A stretch of DNA of 34,777 nucleotides from Chitinophagaceae bacterium (lineage in GTDB: Bacteria > Bacteroidota > Bacteroidia > Chitinophagales > Chitinophagaceae): the NCBI GenBank assembly GCA_947447825.1, contig CANFLL010000042.1:1-34777 (forward strand). The letters run 5' to 3'. The notes under the pieces were generated by a model. That model saw nothing but the letters and a program-made list of their open reading frames with translations. It was not told the DNA's origin and made no database searches. Position 1 is the first letter of the stretch, and the number at the start of each line of letters is the position of its first letter. Made by a program: the position numbers and the translations under genes. Positions 7,066 to 15,929 of this stretch are shown here, one piece after another.

Positions 7066-9576
7066 ATGCAAAAAGTAATGAATTGTTTAAAGTTTTTTCT
7101 TTTGTTTATTCTGATAAATATTGCTGTAAATATTTCATTTGCGAATGTATTAGGCGGTGGAACAGGCTCTGGTGCAGACGTTACCATTATTGATAATGGA
7201 ACAACAGTAACCATGAGCAACGGCATTATCTCGGCCACTATAACTAAGTCTAACGCCACCATTACCAACTATAGTTTTAATGGATACAATATGCTTTCCG
7301 GTGGATATAAAGGTGGCTCTATTTATTGGAGTTGGAACATGCCTAATTACCAAAACCCTTCTAAATGCACGTACGCTTTAAACGCAGATCCTACTGGTAA
7401 CAATGGCGAATACGCCGAAATACAATTACACATGAAATGGCCTGGCGATACTAGTACTGCCGCTATGGATGTTGATGTCTATTACTCTTTGACCAGAGGC
7501 TCACAAGGTATTTACGCATCTGCAATGCTCACTCATCCTCCTTCTTATCCCAAAAACCCTGGTGGCGAATGGCGAATGTCTAGCTATGTGGGTTCTACTT
7601 TCGATTGGTTAAGTGTAGATTCGCTTAGGAATAGAAAAATGGCAACTTTTGCCGATTGGGCAAGTGGTAGTGCAGTAACAGGCGCCCCTCCTGAAGTGCA
7701 ATTATTAACCACTGGCATTTATAAAAATATGTACGAATGTAAGTATGATTATAGTGCCGACCTTGGCGACATAAATGTATGGGGTTGGAGTAGTAGTACA
7801 AAGAATTTGGGTATCTGGGTAACCGCCCCAAGTAAGGAATATTACAATGGTGGCCCCATGAAAAGGGAATTAATGTGCCATAATGGACCAACCATGTTGA
7901 ATATGTTGAATGGCGAACATTATGGTATGGGTAAGGATTTAGATGTAGATTCGGCTGAGAGCTTTCAAAAACTTTATGGTCCTTTTCTTATTTATTGTAA
8001 TAGTGTACCAACTGGCACACCAAATGCTTGGTCGGCATTGTGGGCTGATGCACAAAAGCAAGCTTTGGCAGAACAATCTTCTTGGCCTTACACTTGGTTC
8101 AAGAATGACAGTTATCTACAAAAGAATCAAAGGGGCACTGTTTCTGGGAGATTAGTTATTAGCGATACAACAACGCCTAAAGCACTGGCAGCAAATATGT
8201 GGATTGGGGTTGCAAAAACACCAAATTCTACAACCAACATAACCGACTTTCAAATGTGGGCAAAAAACTATCAGTTTTGGGTACGTACCGATAGTTTGGG
8301 TAACTTTTCAATTCCTAATGTCCATCCCGGATTGTACAATATCTATGCTTTTGGACCAAGTGCTGCGGGGCAAATGACTAAACTTAATTATGTCAATGTA
8401 GCAGCTGATAGCACAAGTGCATTAGGCGATGTGGTGTGGAAACCTACCAGAACAGCGCCTACTATTTGGGAAATAGGTATTCCTGATAGAAGTGCGGGTG
8501 AATATAAACATGGAAAAGACTGGTGGACAAGTGATACTTTTCCAAGTACACATTGGGGTAAGTTTATGGATTATCCAGATGAATTTCCGAATGGAGTGAA
8601 CTTTACTATTGGTCAAAGTAATATTGCTACAGATTGGAACTTTGTAATGAATTATGACAAGACAGCTCAAACGGCTGCTCCTGAATGGAAGATAAACTTT
8701 AATCTTACTAGTGCACCAAAGTCTGGCACTAACACAGCCGCATTGTATCTTGCCTTTGCAGCTTCAAATAGTTCTGCTGTGATTGTTAAGGTGAATGGTT
8801 CTTATATCAATACAACTGCTGGTACTGTTCCGCCTAATCAAGTTAATGCCAAAGTAAGAAAGGGCATACATGGTTCCTTCGGCGATTTAAGGTTATTATT
8901 TAATGGAAAGCTGTTGAAGGCAGGTGCCAATCAAGTTGTTATTACCATGCGCAATACTGGTTCCATTGGAGACATCATGTTTGATTATGTACGACTGGAA
9001 GCTTCTGGAACTTCATTATCGGCTCCACTACCTATAGAGTCTCTGCCATTAACTTTAACTAAAGAAAATGCTACATCCGTTTTGCATTGGTCAACATTGG
9101 CAGAACAGAACAACAATCATTTTGAAGTGCGACGTTCTGCTGATGGAATCAGTTTTATAAGCATTCAAAGTATTGCTTCAAAAGGAAATAGTATTGAAAA
9201 AGAAGACTATTCATTCACTGACAATTCTCCTTTAAAAGGAGTAAGTTATTATCGCATTAAACAAGTGGATAAAGACGGGAAATATTCTTATGGCAATGTA
9301 GTATCGGTTAATTTCACAGCTAAGGATAACGCATTAAAACTTTATCCAAATCCAGTAAGGAACTATCTAACACTTAGTTTTTATGCAAAAGAACAGGGCG
9401 AATTAGTAGCTAACATTGTTAATGCAAATGGAGTGGTTGTTAAAGAGTTTTCCATCAAGGCCGTTACTGGTAGCAATAACCAACAAATTAACATCACAAG
9501 TTTACCTTCAGGCAACTATTCATTTATTTTAAGAAATAATGTGCAAAGCATTTCTAGCAGGTTCGAAAAACTTTAA
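7066..9576 (+). CDS. Rhamnogalacturonan endolyase, PL4 family, T9SS cargo (second copy)
   Basis: Full-length paralogue of the lyase at 2204-4705, clearly similar through all domains, 836 residues. Signal peptide about residues 1-26 (MNCLKFFLLFILINIAVNIS, then FA). Catalytic domain about 35-355 with candidate residues K191 (RNRKM) and H285 (GEHYGMG); Fn3-like domain from RGTVSGRLVISDTT; jelly-roll domain from IGIPDRSAGEYKHGKDWW to MFDYVRLEASG; Fn3-like linker; sorting domain from LYPNP (about 758) to SSRFEKL. It lies 122 bases after the esterase-like gene, so it may share that operon or have its own promoter. A strong hairpin at 9584-9631 ends the locus. The copies differ most near the substrate-side loops (PSDSSVAVNG versus FADWASGSAVTG), so subsite preference may differ (inference). 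Confidence 0.88.
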   Translation: MQKVMNCLKFFLLFILINIAVNISFANVLGGGTGSGADVTIIDNGTTVTMSNGIISATITKSNATITNYSFNGYNMLSGGYKGGSIYWSWNMPNYQNPSKCTYALNADPTGNNGEYAEIQLHMKWPGDTSTAAMDVDVYYSLTRGSQGIYASAMLTHPPSYPKNPGGEWRMSSYVGSTFDWLSVDSLRNRKMATFADWASGSAVTGAPPEVQLLTTGIYKNMYECKYDYSADLGDINVWGWSSSTKNLGIWVTAPSKEYYNGGPMKRELMCHNGPTMLNMLNGEHYGMGKDLDVDSAESFQKLYGPFLIYCNSVPTGTPNAWSALWADAQKQALAEQSSWPYTWFKNDSYLQKNQRGTVSGRLVISDTTTPKALAANMWIGVAKTPNSTTNITDFQMWAKNYQFWVRTDSLGNFSIPNVHPGLYNIYAFGPSAAGQMTKLNYVNVAADSTSALGDVVWKPTRTAPTIWEIGIPDRSAGEYKHGKDWWTSDTFPSTHWGKFMDYPDEFPNGVNFTIGQSNIATDWNFVMNYDKTAQTAAPEWKINFNLTSAPKSGTNTAALYLAFAASNSSAVIVKVNGSYINTTAGTVPPNQVNAKVRKGIHGSFGDLRLLFNGKLLKAGANQVVITMRNTGSIGDIMFDYVRLEASGTSLSAPLPIESLPLTLTKENATSVLHWSTLAEQNNNHFEVRRSADGISFISIQSIASKGNSIEKEDYSFTDNSPLKGVSYYRIKQVDKDGKYSYGNVVSVNFTAKDNALKLYPNPVRNYLTLSFYAKEQGELVANIVNANGVVVKEFSIKAVTGSNNQQINITSLPSGNYSFILRNNVQSISSRFEKL

Positions 9577-9583
9577 TACTTAA

Positions 9584-9631
9584 TCAATTTAATATAATAG
9601 CCTTGCTGCTAAGGCTATTATAATAAATTGA
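9584..9631. terminator. Long hairpin between convergent genes
   Basis: Arms ATAATAGCCTT (9594-9604) and AAGGCTATTAT (9611-9621) pair perfectly around a six-base loop. They extend outward through TCAATTTA (9584-9591) and TAAATTGA (9624-9631) with one mismatch. The hairpin sits between the plus-strand lyase and the minus-strand DUF779 gene and has AT-rich flanks, so it probably terminates transcription from both sides. Confidence 0.7.
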
Positions 9632-9664
9632 TTGAGCAAGTCAAAAACAAATCGTTTTGATTCC

Positions 9665-10036
9665 TTATTCCAAATAAATAACTTGCTCTAGATTATTCAA
9701 TTCTGCTTCTGTAAATAATCGAGAATACACCATAAACCTAACGCCCAATGGAATTTCTAAGGAAAAACTTGATCCTCTTCCTTCCACAACATCGATGGTT
9801 AATTCAGAATATTGCCAATATGCAAACTGGTCTTTGTTCATGTAAAAATTGCAATCATCAATACAGCCAATCAATACATCACTACTGCCAACAATGAAAT
9901 CTCCTTTTTCAAAACACATAGGCTGCGAACCATCGCAACAGCCGCCACTTTGATGAAACATAAGCTCACCATACTTTTCTTTAAGTGTAGCCACGGTTTT
10001 TGTAGCATCGACTGTAAGCAATACTCGTTTTTTCAT
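9665..10036 (-). CDS. DUF779 domain protein, aldehyde dehydrogenase partner
   Basis: The 123-residue protein matches DUF779 over its whole length. Seen are MFHQSGGCCDGSQPMCF and IGCIDDCNFYM, giving five conserved-type cysteines, then the Q-F-A-Y-W segment and an EGRGSSFSLEIPLGVRFMVYSRLF ending. DUF779 proteins are regularly encoded beside AldB-type acetaldehyde dehydrogenases, as here, with the dehydrogenase immediately upstream on the same strand. The biochemical role is not established; the cysteine-rich motif suggests metal or thiol chemistry (inference). The 179-base gap to the dehydrogenase contains a stem-loop, which could set the expression ratio of the two genes. Confidence 0.85.
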   Translation of the reverse strand: MKKRVLLTVDATKTVATLKEKYGELMFHQSGGCCDGSQPMCFEKGDFIVGSSDVLIGCIDDCNFYMNKDQFAYWQYSELTIDVVEGRGSSFSLEIPLGVRFMVYSRLFTEAELNNLEQVIYLE

Positions 10037-10132
10037 AATGAATAGTGATTAATGATTAGTGGCTAGCCATGAGATATTAGTTAATATTAGTTGGTAGTTA
10101 ACCACAAATAATGACTCCCTGCGGTTTAGTTA

Positions 10133-10163
10133 GGGAAGGCTTCGCTTTAAGCGAAACCTTCCC
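10133..10163 (-). terminator. Stem-loop between aldehyde dehydrogenase and DUF779 genes
   Basis: Arms GGGAAGGCTTCGCTT and AAGCGAAACCTTCCC are complementary except for one position. No long U-run follows on the minus strand, so it may be an attenuating or mRNA-stabilising structure rather than a full terminator. Confidence 0.45.
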
Positions 10164-10215
10164 TTCTATATAGAATTTCACTTAAATAAACGGCATCTAC
10201 AAGTAACTAACAACT

Positions 10216-11721
10216 CTAAAAGAATCCTAGTTTGTTTTTATCATAAGATATAAGCATATTCTTTGTTTGGCGATAATGACTAAGCATCATCTTATGTGTT
10301 TCTCTTCCAAAACCAGATTTCTTATACCCACCAAAAGGCGCATGTGCCGGATAAGCATGATAACAATTCACCCAAACACGACCTGCCTGAATGGCTCTTG
10401 GCACTTTATAAAGTTCATGCGCATCTCTTGTCCAAACGCCGGCACCCAAACCATATAAACTATCATTAGCTATGGCAATTGCTTCTTCGGTAGTTTTGAA
10501 TGTTGTGACACAAGTTACTGGTCCAAATATTTCTTCCTGAAAAACACGCATCTTGTTGTGTCCTTTCAAAATGGTTGGTTTAATGTAAAAGCCACCGCCA
10601 AGTTCACCATCTAGTTGGTTAGCTTCACCGCCACACAACACTTCCGCACCTTCTTCCTTACCAATATTGATGTAAGCAAGTATTTTTTGAAACTGATCAT
10701 TTGAAGCTTGTGCCCCCATCATGGTGGAAGTGTCTAGTGGATGCCCAGCTTTAATTGCTTTAGCTCTTTCCACAACCCTTGTCATAAACTTATCGTATAT
10801 GCTTTCATGTACCAATATTCTGGACGGTGCCGTGCAAACTTCTCCCTGGTTTAGGGCAAACATAACTGCACCTTCCACTGCTTTATCAAAGAAATCATCA
10901 TCAGCATCAGCTACAGATGGAAGAAAGATATTGGGCGATTTACCGCCTAGTTCCATCGTTACCGGAATAAGATTTTCAGAAGCATACTGCATAATCAATC
11001 TACCAGTAGTTGTTTCGCCAGTGAAAGCTACTTTAGAAATTCGTGGAGAAGTGGCAAGCGGTTTTCCAGCCTCAGTTCCAAAACCAGTCACCACATTCAA
11101 TACGCCTGCAGGAAGAATGTGTGCAATTAATTCCATCAAACAAAGAATTGAAGTAGGCGTTTGTTCTGCCGGTTTCACCACCACGCAACAACCGGAGGCT
11201 AATGCAGGTGCAATCTTCCAACAAGCCATTAATAAAGGAAAATTCCATGGAATAATTTGTCCTACAACGCCAATTGCTTCGTGAATACAGATACTTACCG
11301 TGTTTTCATCATGCTCAGAAATACTTCCTTCTTCGGCACGCAAAACGCCAGCAAAGTAGCGAAAATGGTCAATACATAAAGGCAAATCGGCGGCAAGCGT
11401 TTCTCTTAAAGCCTTTCCATTATCAATGGTTTCCACGATGGCCAAATACTCCAAATTGTCTTCCATTATCTGTGCAATCTGAAGTAAAAGCTTACTTCTA
11501 GTAGCAACTGCCGTCTTGCTCCACTTAGGGAAAGCAGCGTGGGCAGCATCTAGTGCTAGGTCAATATCCTCTTTTCCCGATCTAGCAGCTTTAGTAAAAA
11601 CAAGTCCATCAATGGGAGATGGGTTATCAAAATATTCTCCCTTAACAGGTGGAACAAACGCTCCACCAATAAAATTTTCATACCTTTCTTTGAAGGCAGG
11701 CCTTTGAGCAATCGCTGACAT
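10216..11721 (-). CDS. aldB: NAD(P)-dependent aldehyde dehydrogenase, AldB/ExaC type
   Basis: Full-length 501-residue cytosolic aldehyde dehydrogenase that oxidises small aldehydes, typically acetaldehyde, to the acid. It matches the E. coli AldB type along its whole length: [20 protein letters not shown] at the start, [20 protein letters not shown], the glutamate motif [12 protein letters not shown], the catalytic cysteine in [26 protein letters not shown] and the end [20 protein letters not shown]. The start [17 protein letters not shown] is natural for the family. The gene is followed by the DUF779 gene on the same strand and is divergent from an AraC-type regulator, a familiar three-gene set. 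The regulator probably controls this gene from the shared region 11722-11861. Confidence 0.93.
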   Translation of the reverse strand: MSAIAQRPAFKERYENFIGGAFVPPVKGEYFDNPSPIDGLVFTKAARSGKEDIDLALDAAHAAFPKWSKTAVATRSKLLLQIAQIMEDNLEYLAIVETIDNGKALRETLAADLPLCIDHFRYFAGVLRAEEGSISEHDENTVSICIHEAIGVVGQIIPWNFPLLMACWKIAPALASGCCVVVKPAEQTPTSILCLMELIAHILPAGVLNVVTGFGTEAGKPLATSPRISKVAFTGETTTGRLIMQYASENLIPVTMELGGKSPNIFLPSVADADDDFFDKAVEGAVMFALNQGEVCTAPSRILVHESIYDKFMTRVVERAKAIKAGHPLDTSTMMGAQASNDQFQKILAYINIGKEEGAEVLCGGEANQLDGELGGGFYIKPTILKGHNKMRVFQEEIFGPVTCVTTFKTTEEAIAIANDSLYGLGAGVWTRDAHELYKVPRAIQAGRVWVNCYHAYPAHAPFGGYKKSGFGRETHKMMLSHYRQTKNMLISYDKNKLGFF

Positions 11722-11861
11722 AATGTGTTGTTTTATTTAGTATTAAAATGTAAAGTTGAAGGAATAGTCAGTTTTCAATTAGCATTTTGGTAGCAGCTTA
11801 TAGCATCAAATTCCCAATTTTTTTTCAGACAATTTGTTTTCTATATATTCGGCAAACGAAA
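11722..11861. promoter_or_regulatory. Divergent promoter region, aldehyde dehydrogenase / AraC regulator
   Basis: About 140 AT-rich bases separate the two divergent starts. On the minus strand a weak pair, TTG then TACATTTT about 23 bases downstream, resembles the Bacteroidota -33/-7 elements and lies just before the dehydrogenase ATG. No clear paired operator sites were seen. Location is the main evidence. Confidence 0.35.
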
Positions 11862-12809
11862 ATGATTCTTGCTATGCCCGATGTAAATAAACTTAATGCC
11901 GTTAAGTTAACAGAAGAGAAATATTTAAAAACACTAGTGGAAAACAGAACGATACACACGTTGGATAATTGTGAGCTGAATGTATTTGAAACCTACACTC
12001 AATCTGATTTAGTATCGTTATTGTTTAATGACTTTGTGGTGACCAGTATGCTCAGGGGCAAAAAAGTTATGCACCTTCTTGATGATCCTGCTTTCGAATA
12101 TTTGCCCGGTGAAAGTGTTTTGGTTCCGGCAGGTGTTACTATGAAAATAGATTTTCCAGAAGCGAGCAACCATACACCAACACAATGCATTGCCCTTGCA
12201 ATAGACAATAATAAGATACAACAAACCTTGCAAAACCTGAATGAAAAGCATCCTCGTCAAGGCAGTAATCCTTACTGGCAGTTTAACAAAAACAACTATC
12301 ATTTTTGTAATAACATCGAGTTAACCCAGATAATGAACAAAGTGATTAATCATTGTTCTAGCACATTACCCTGTAAAGACATCTTGGCCGATTTGGCTTT
12401 ACAAGAGTTGATAGTGAATATTATTCAAATACAAAACCTTAAATCCGTAGAAGAAGTTGATGATAAAAACAATCCTCTATCGTTTATTATAACTTACATA
12501 AAGGCAAACATTACCGATGAAATAAAGCTAGAAGCACTTAGCAAAAAGGCTTGTATGAGTAAATCTACTTTCTATAGAACCTTTAAAAAAGAGTTTGGTT
12601 TGAGTCCTAATGAATACATTATTAACGAAAGAATTAAAAAAGCAAAACAACTACTTCAACAAACCAAGGCTACGATAAAATCAGTTTGTTTTGAATGTGG
12701 CTTTAGTGATGTAAACTATTTTGCTAGGTTATTTAGAAGTTTAGAGGGCATACCGCCATCACAATACCAAGAGATTGCCACCACTAAAGGGAAAGTGTTT
12801 AATGCGTAA
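11862..12809 (+). CDS. AraC family transcriptional regulator
   Basis: The frame is open from 11787, but the ATG at 11862 (MILAMPDVNKL), or the one at 11874, is preferred because the preceding residues are not typical of the family; from 11862 the protein has 315 residues. An AraC-type N-terminal sensor domain (about residues 20-180) is followed by a C-terminal pair of helix-turn-helix motifs: LEALSKKACMSKSTFYRTFK then IKSVCFECGFSDVNYFARLF. Divergent placement from an AldB-type dehydrogenase with DUF779 indicates it is the local regulator, probably an activator responding to an aldehyde or alcohol (inference). The gene ends in a 282-base interval with no other gene. Confidence 0.88.
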   Translation: MILAMPDVNKLNAVKLTEEKYLKTLVENRTIHTLDNCELNVFETYTQSDLVSLLFNDFVVTSMLRGKKVMHLLDDPAFEYLPGESVLVPAGVTMKIDFPEASNHTPTQCIALAIDNNKIQQTLQNLNEKHPRQGSNPYWQFNKNNYHFCNNIELTQIMNKVINHCSSTLPCKDILADLALQELIVNIIQIQNLKSVEEVDDKNNPLSFIITYIKANITDEIKLEALSKKACMSKSTFYRTFKKEFGLSPNEYIINERIKKAKQLLQQTKATIKSVCFECGFSDVNYFARLFRSLEGIPPSQYQEIATTKGKVFNA

Positions 12810-13091
12810 GTGATGTTTGTTAATAAGAAACGCCATTTAAGTTTTTCAGGGGGATGATACATTTTATATAATTTTTTTTAAGGACATTGTAAAGCAGAGA
12901 AATTGATGCTAATTATTTCCTATTTATTTCTAAAAAATGGGAAATAAGTGACCAAATAAGTAATCCGTTATTGATGATAGAATATTTTAGAAGCAAGAAT
13001 ACAGTTTTATAATAACTAATAAATTTATCTGAATTAAGGTATTTATAGGATTTCAGGATAAGTAGGATTGATACGCACGTGTAATGGTAAA
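12810..13091. other. Intergenic, convergent ends
   Basis: AT-rich interval between the AraC gene and the convergent minus-strand gene. A weak inverted repeat, TTATTTCC (12913) with GGAAATAA (12940), is the only structure seen and may serve as a terminator. Confidence 0.4.
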
Positions 13092-14036
13092 CTACACTGC
13101 TATTTTCTTCACCATTACCACATTTACGACCAAAGGCACGCCATCTTCCTTTATAAAATCTAAGGTAAAGTCGTCATAGCCAGCTAGTTTGGCATTCAGC
13201 GTCAGCGTATCATAAAGCGATGTATTGATAATATAACTACCATCGGCATCGCTTTGCGCACGCTTACCCACCCCCACTAAGTATAGTTGTACATCTGAAA
13301 GTAAAGCACCACTGATTCTATCAGTACATAAACCCGAAATTAAGGATGGCACCCCGATACTTATAAACTGCATGCCCAACAACCTTCCCTGCACCCTGAT
13401 ACTGGATGCATCGTCGAGACTATAGTATGCTTCTATTTCGTTCCAGATGTGTTTGATGAGGTCTTTTATTTCTGCATTCTGTTTCTTTAGTTTACTTATT
13501 GCCGTTGTAACAACTGTTTTAGCATTACTTACAGCCCTAATAATGGGCGTTGCATCATTTATTATTGTGGTAATTTCTGCAATAGTAGGAGATGCTATTG
13601 CAATGCCACCGTCGGCTATGCGGGCAGCATCGCCTGTAAGTAACAATGCTGCTGCAGCAAGCAAAGTGGCATCTGTACGCATGTTGGGCATCTTTTTATT
13701 AGAAATTTCAAGTCCATAAAATGCCCTTGCCGATGCCAGTATTGTGTTCAAGTCTATACAATTATTAATGCTGGCATAAAAACTTTTAATGTATTTTCTT
13801 AGCAACTTGCGCTGTGGTTTGGCAAGCTCCACTGCTTTATGAAATACTTGCCATGCCGCTACTATGGATGCCTTGCCAGCATTGTAGGCGGCAATATCTG
13901 TATCCAATCTGGCAGAAGTAGCATCTGATAGTAAATTATCTGCCAGAGTTACTGCACCATCCTTCTTGGCTTTTGCGGTGTTTAATGCCTTTATGGTTGC
14001 GGTAATAGATTGAGGTAAGCGCCTTGTGATACCCAT
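13092..14036 (-). CDS. Hypothetical helical protein with C-terminal carboxypeptidase-regulatory-like domain
   Basis: The 314-residue protein has no signal peptide (MGITRRLPQSITATIKALNT). Residues about 1-215 are alanine-rich and helical, with a 120-160 segment that looks like paired helices (DATLLAAAALLLTGDAARIA). The last 80 or so residues resemble a carboxypeptidase-regulatory-like beta domain: VQLYLVGVGKRAQSDADGSY followed by LTLNAKLAGYDDFTLDF. Such beta domains are normally extracytoplasmic, so its presence without a visible export signal is odd. I recognise no specific family. It is flanked on the promoter side by a 587-base gap holding a four-unit 41-bp array. Confidence 0.75.
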   Translation of the reverse strand: MGITRRLPQSITATIKALNTAKAKKDGAVTLADNLLSDATSARLDTDIAAYNAGKASIVAAWQVFHKAVELAKPQRKLLRKYIKSFYASINNCIDLNTILASARAFYGLEISNKKMPNMRTDATLLAAAALLLTGDAARIADGGIAIASPTIAEITTIINDATPIIRAVSNAKTVVTTAISKLKKQNAEIKDLIKHIWNEIEAYYSLDDASSIRVQGRLLGMQFISIGVPSLISGLCTDRISGALLSDVQLYLVGVGKRAQSDADGSYIINTSLYDTLTLNAKLAGYDDFTLDFIKEDGVPLVVNVVMVKKIAV

Positions 14037-14623
14037 GACAAATAGATAATTCGTGATGAAAACTGATTAATAAAATCATTTTAACCAACCATCGCAATAT
14101 CCCCTGTTGCGGCTACACTTTTGCTTAGTGGAGTAATAACCTAATAAGTAACGACAATCTTTTTAGAAAGGGTGAAGTTATGTATTAATCAAAAGTTCAA
14201 ACTTTATTATTCGATCTATTTAAAAAGATTTATTTTATATTATTTTTCATTTGGATTAATTCTACAAAAAACAACCATGCTACCAGTACTGGTAGGATAC
14301 TTATAAATGAAATAATCGACCTACCAGCGCTGGTAAGCCGCTTATTCAATAAATAAATAACCTACCATTGCTGGTAAGGCACTTATGGCAGAAATAAAGA
14401 ATCTACCAACGCTGGTAGGGTAGTTATTACTTTTATAAGTAGCACGTTATTGATACTGACTAGATTTTTAGGAACAGATGGGTATGGTGCATATAATAGA
14501 GATTTGGGATGGATAGTTGGAATCATGGAACTTCTGATTGATAACAATTAATATGGAGAGAAGGAATTGTGGTATATATTTGAAGATTGGAGGTTGTTAG
14601 AAAATATCAAATAAATAAAAATT
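14037..14623. other. Gene-free interval holding a 41-bp repeat array
   Basis: No gene is seen on either strand. The only clear structure is the array at 14280-14444. The flanks are AT-rich, and the promoters for the genes on both sides should lie here. Confidence 0.6.
14280..14444. repeat. Tandem array, four units of exactly 41 bp with palindromic core
   Basis: The palindrome CTACCA-NNNN-TGGTA(A/G)G starts at 14280, 14321, 14362 and 14403, each 41 bases from the last. The four central bases change (GTAC, GCGC, TTGC, ACGC) while both half-sites are kept, as expected for a protein-binding dyad. After each core a short element ending in TTAT is conserved, followed by a looser A-rich stretch. 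Function unknown. Confidence 0.9.
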
Positions 14624-15007
14624 ATGAAACAAGATAAAGAAAGAGAAATTATAAAAAGACTTGTAGAGTGTCAACTATTTTTTGACAAACAAAAACGAGA
14701 ATTATATAAGAAAACTGGAACTTCTATTGTTTCATATTCTAATCCTCAATACTTGCCAGATTTTATTGACATTGCTTGCGATATTTTAGGTTTCCCTGTA
14801 GATACAGCAATGATGCAGGCTATTGGCGATTTGCCAGCAGATATTTCTACTGACAAACTATACTCTCGGACGTTTTTACCACATATATATGACATCGAAA
14901 AGGACCCCATTGACGAATGGCTAATTGAAAAAGCTACAAATGCCCTTTATGAAAAGTTGCATAATGACATGCTGCATTTTCCAGAGCTTTTTGTTGATAC
15001 AAGATAA
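14624..15007 (+). CDS. Hypothetical protein, 127 residues
   Basis: A cytosolic, soluble-looking protein with no signal peptide or membrane span. It has a charged N-terminal helix (MKQDKEREIIKRLVECQLFF), then FIDIACDILGFPVDTAMMQA, and an acidic, aromatic C-terminus (IYDIEKDPIDEWLIEKATNA). The leader before the ATG is A-rich, typical of Bacteroidota. I do not recognise the family. Size, composition and isolation beside another orphan gene would fit an immunity-like or accessory protein, but that is only a guess. Confidence 0.7.
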   Translation: MKQDKEREIIKRLVECQLFFDKQKRELYKKTGTSIVSYSNPQYLPDFIDIACDILGFPVDTAMMQAIGDLPADISTDKLYSRTFLPHIYDIEKDPIDEWLIEKATNALYEKLHNDMLHFPELFVDTR

Positions 15008-15103
15008 TGCTTCATAAGTTTCATAATTAAACCAATAATAAAGTAACATTTAAAAACCAGTAAGCGGCAATTTGGAACATCAAAAATTAAAATCAATAAA
15101 AAA

Positions 15104-15700
15104 ATGAATATGCGTAATTTGCTAATAGAGACAAATCGCTTTCTTGTACATGGATATACCTCAAATAGTTCAAAAGGAAGCTTATCGGAGAGGATTGCTT
15201 TTACTTTTGAGAATGCCAATAGTCATGAATTATGTGTTTGCACAGTTGCTTTGGGGGATCACACTAGAATAAATTGTTTTCAGCCAGTAGGTTTAATTGT
15301 TGGCAACTCTAATAAAATAACGTATTGTAGAAATAGAGATGGGGGAACCATGAGATTGGACAATGGTGATTTAAATGGGATAACAGAAGGTGGTTTCTTT
15401 GATCCTACTCAATCTCAAGTTAAAGATACTATATTAAATAGACCTCAGGGAACGTATAATGAATTTAGAATTAAAAATTATGAAATATTGGGATTCTATA
15501 TTTCAAAGGATGAAGGTGAATTAGGAGCTGTCGAACTTATTATTACTAATGAAGGATTATTCTATGAACAAACGTGTGGATACAAACTGCCATATTATTT
15601 TGTTACAAATGGATTATTGAATGAAGTTACTTTTAATAAAGAATATAATCAGTTTTCTTTTGTAAAACAAGTTTCAAATAAAGACTTATATGGGAATTAA
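15104..15700 (+). CDS. Hypothetical protein, 198 residues
   Basis: Soluble protein without signal peptide or membrane segment. Predicted mostly beta: RIAFTFENANSHELCVCTVA, INCFQPVGLIVGNSNKITYC, then a glycine-rich stretch (GDLNGITEGGFFDPTQ) and AVELIITNEGLFYEQTCGYK. It lies 96 bases after the 127-residue gene on the same strand, so the two may be co-transcribed. ATGs at 15104 and 15110 are both possible starts, each after an A-rich leader. No family recognised. Both genes are visibly AT-rich relative to the lyases and aldehyde dehydrogenase, consistent with acquired accessory DNA (inference). Confidence 0.7.
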   Translation: MNMRNLLIETNRFLVHGYTSNSSKGSLSERIAFTFENANSHELCVCTVALGDHTRINCFQPVGLIVGNSNKITYCRNRDGGTMRLDNGDLNGITEGGFFDPTQSQVKDTILNRPQGTYNEFRIKNYEILGFYISKDEGELGAVELIITNEGLFYEQTCGYKLPYYFVTNGLLNEVTFNKEYNQFSFVKQVSNKDLYGN

Positions 15701-15875
15701 CAAATCCATATAACCTATTTAGCGCAGGCGTGTCCAAATGTGCAACAAACATAAAAACGAAAAACCTCATCTTCACCAAACATGCAATCACTAACTCCTA
15801 ACTATTTACTGCTCACTGTTCACCTACCATAATCCGCCACTTACCGCCCTTTTAAAGTGGACAGCCTAATACGGC

Positions 15876-15907
15876 TTGCATGCAATAGACTGGTTAATCT
15901 ACTTTTG
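15876..15907 (+). promoter_or_regulatory. Bacteroidota-type promoter for the LiaF-like gene
   Basis: TTG (15876-15878) is followed after 21 bases by TACTTTTG (15900-15907), matching the TTTG / TAnnTTTG consensus of Bacteroidota housekeeping promoters. Transcription would start near 15913, leaving a leader of roughly 17 bases before the ATG at 15930. Confidence 0.65.
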
Positions 15908-15929
15908 ACCCAACAAACAAAAGAATAAA

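Noticed and set aside
14280-14444. CRISPR-like array (about 17-bp repeats with 24-bp intervals)
   Set aside because: Intervals are themselves loosely conserved, repeats are short and variable at the centre, and there are no cas genes. The other arrays are plain tandem repeats.
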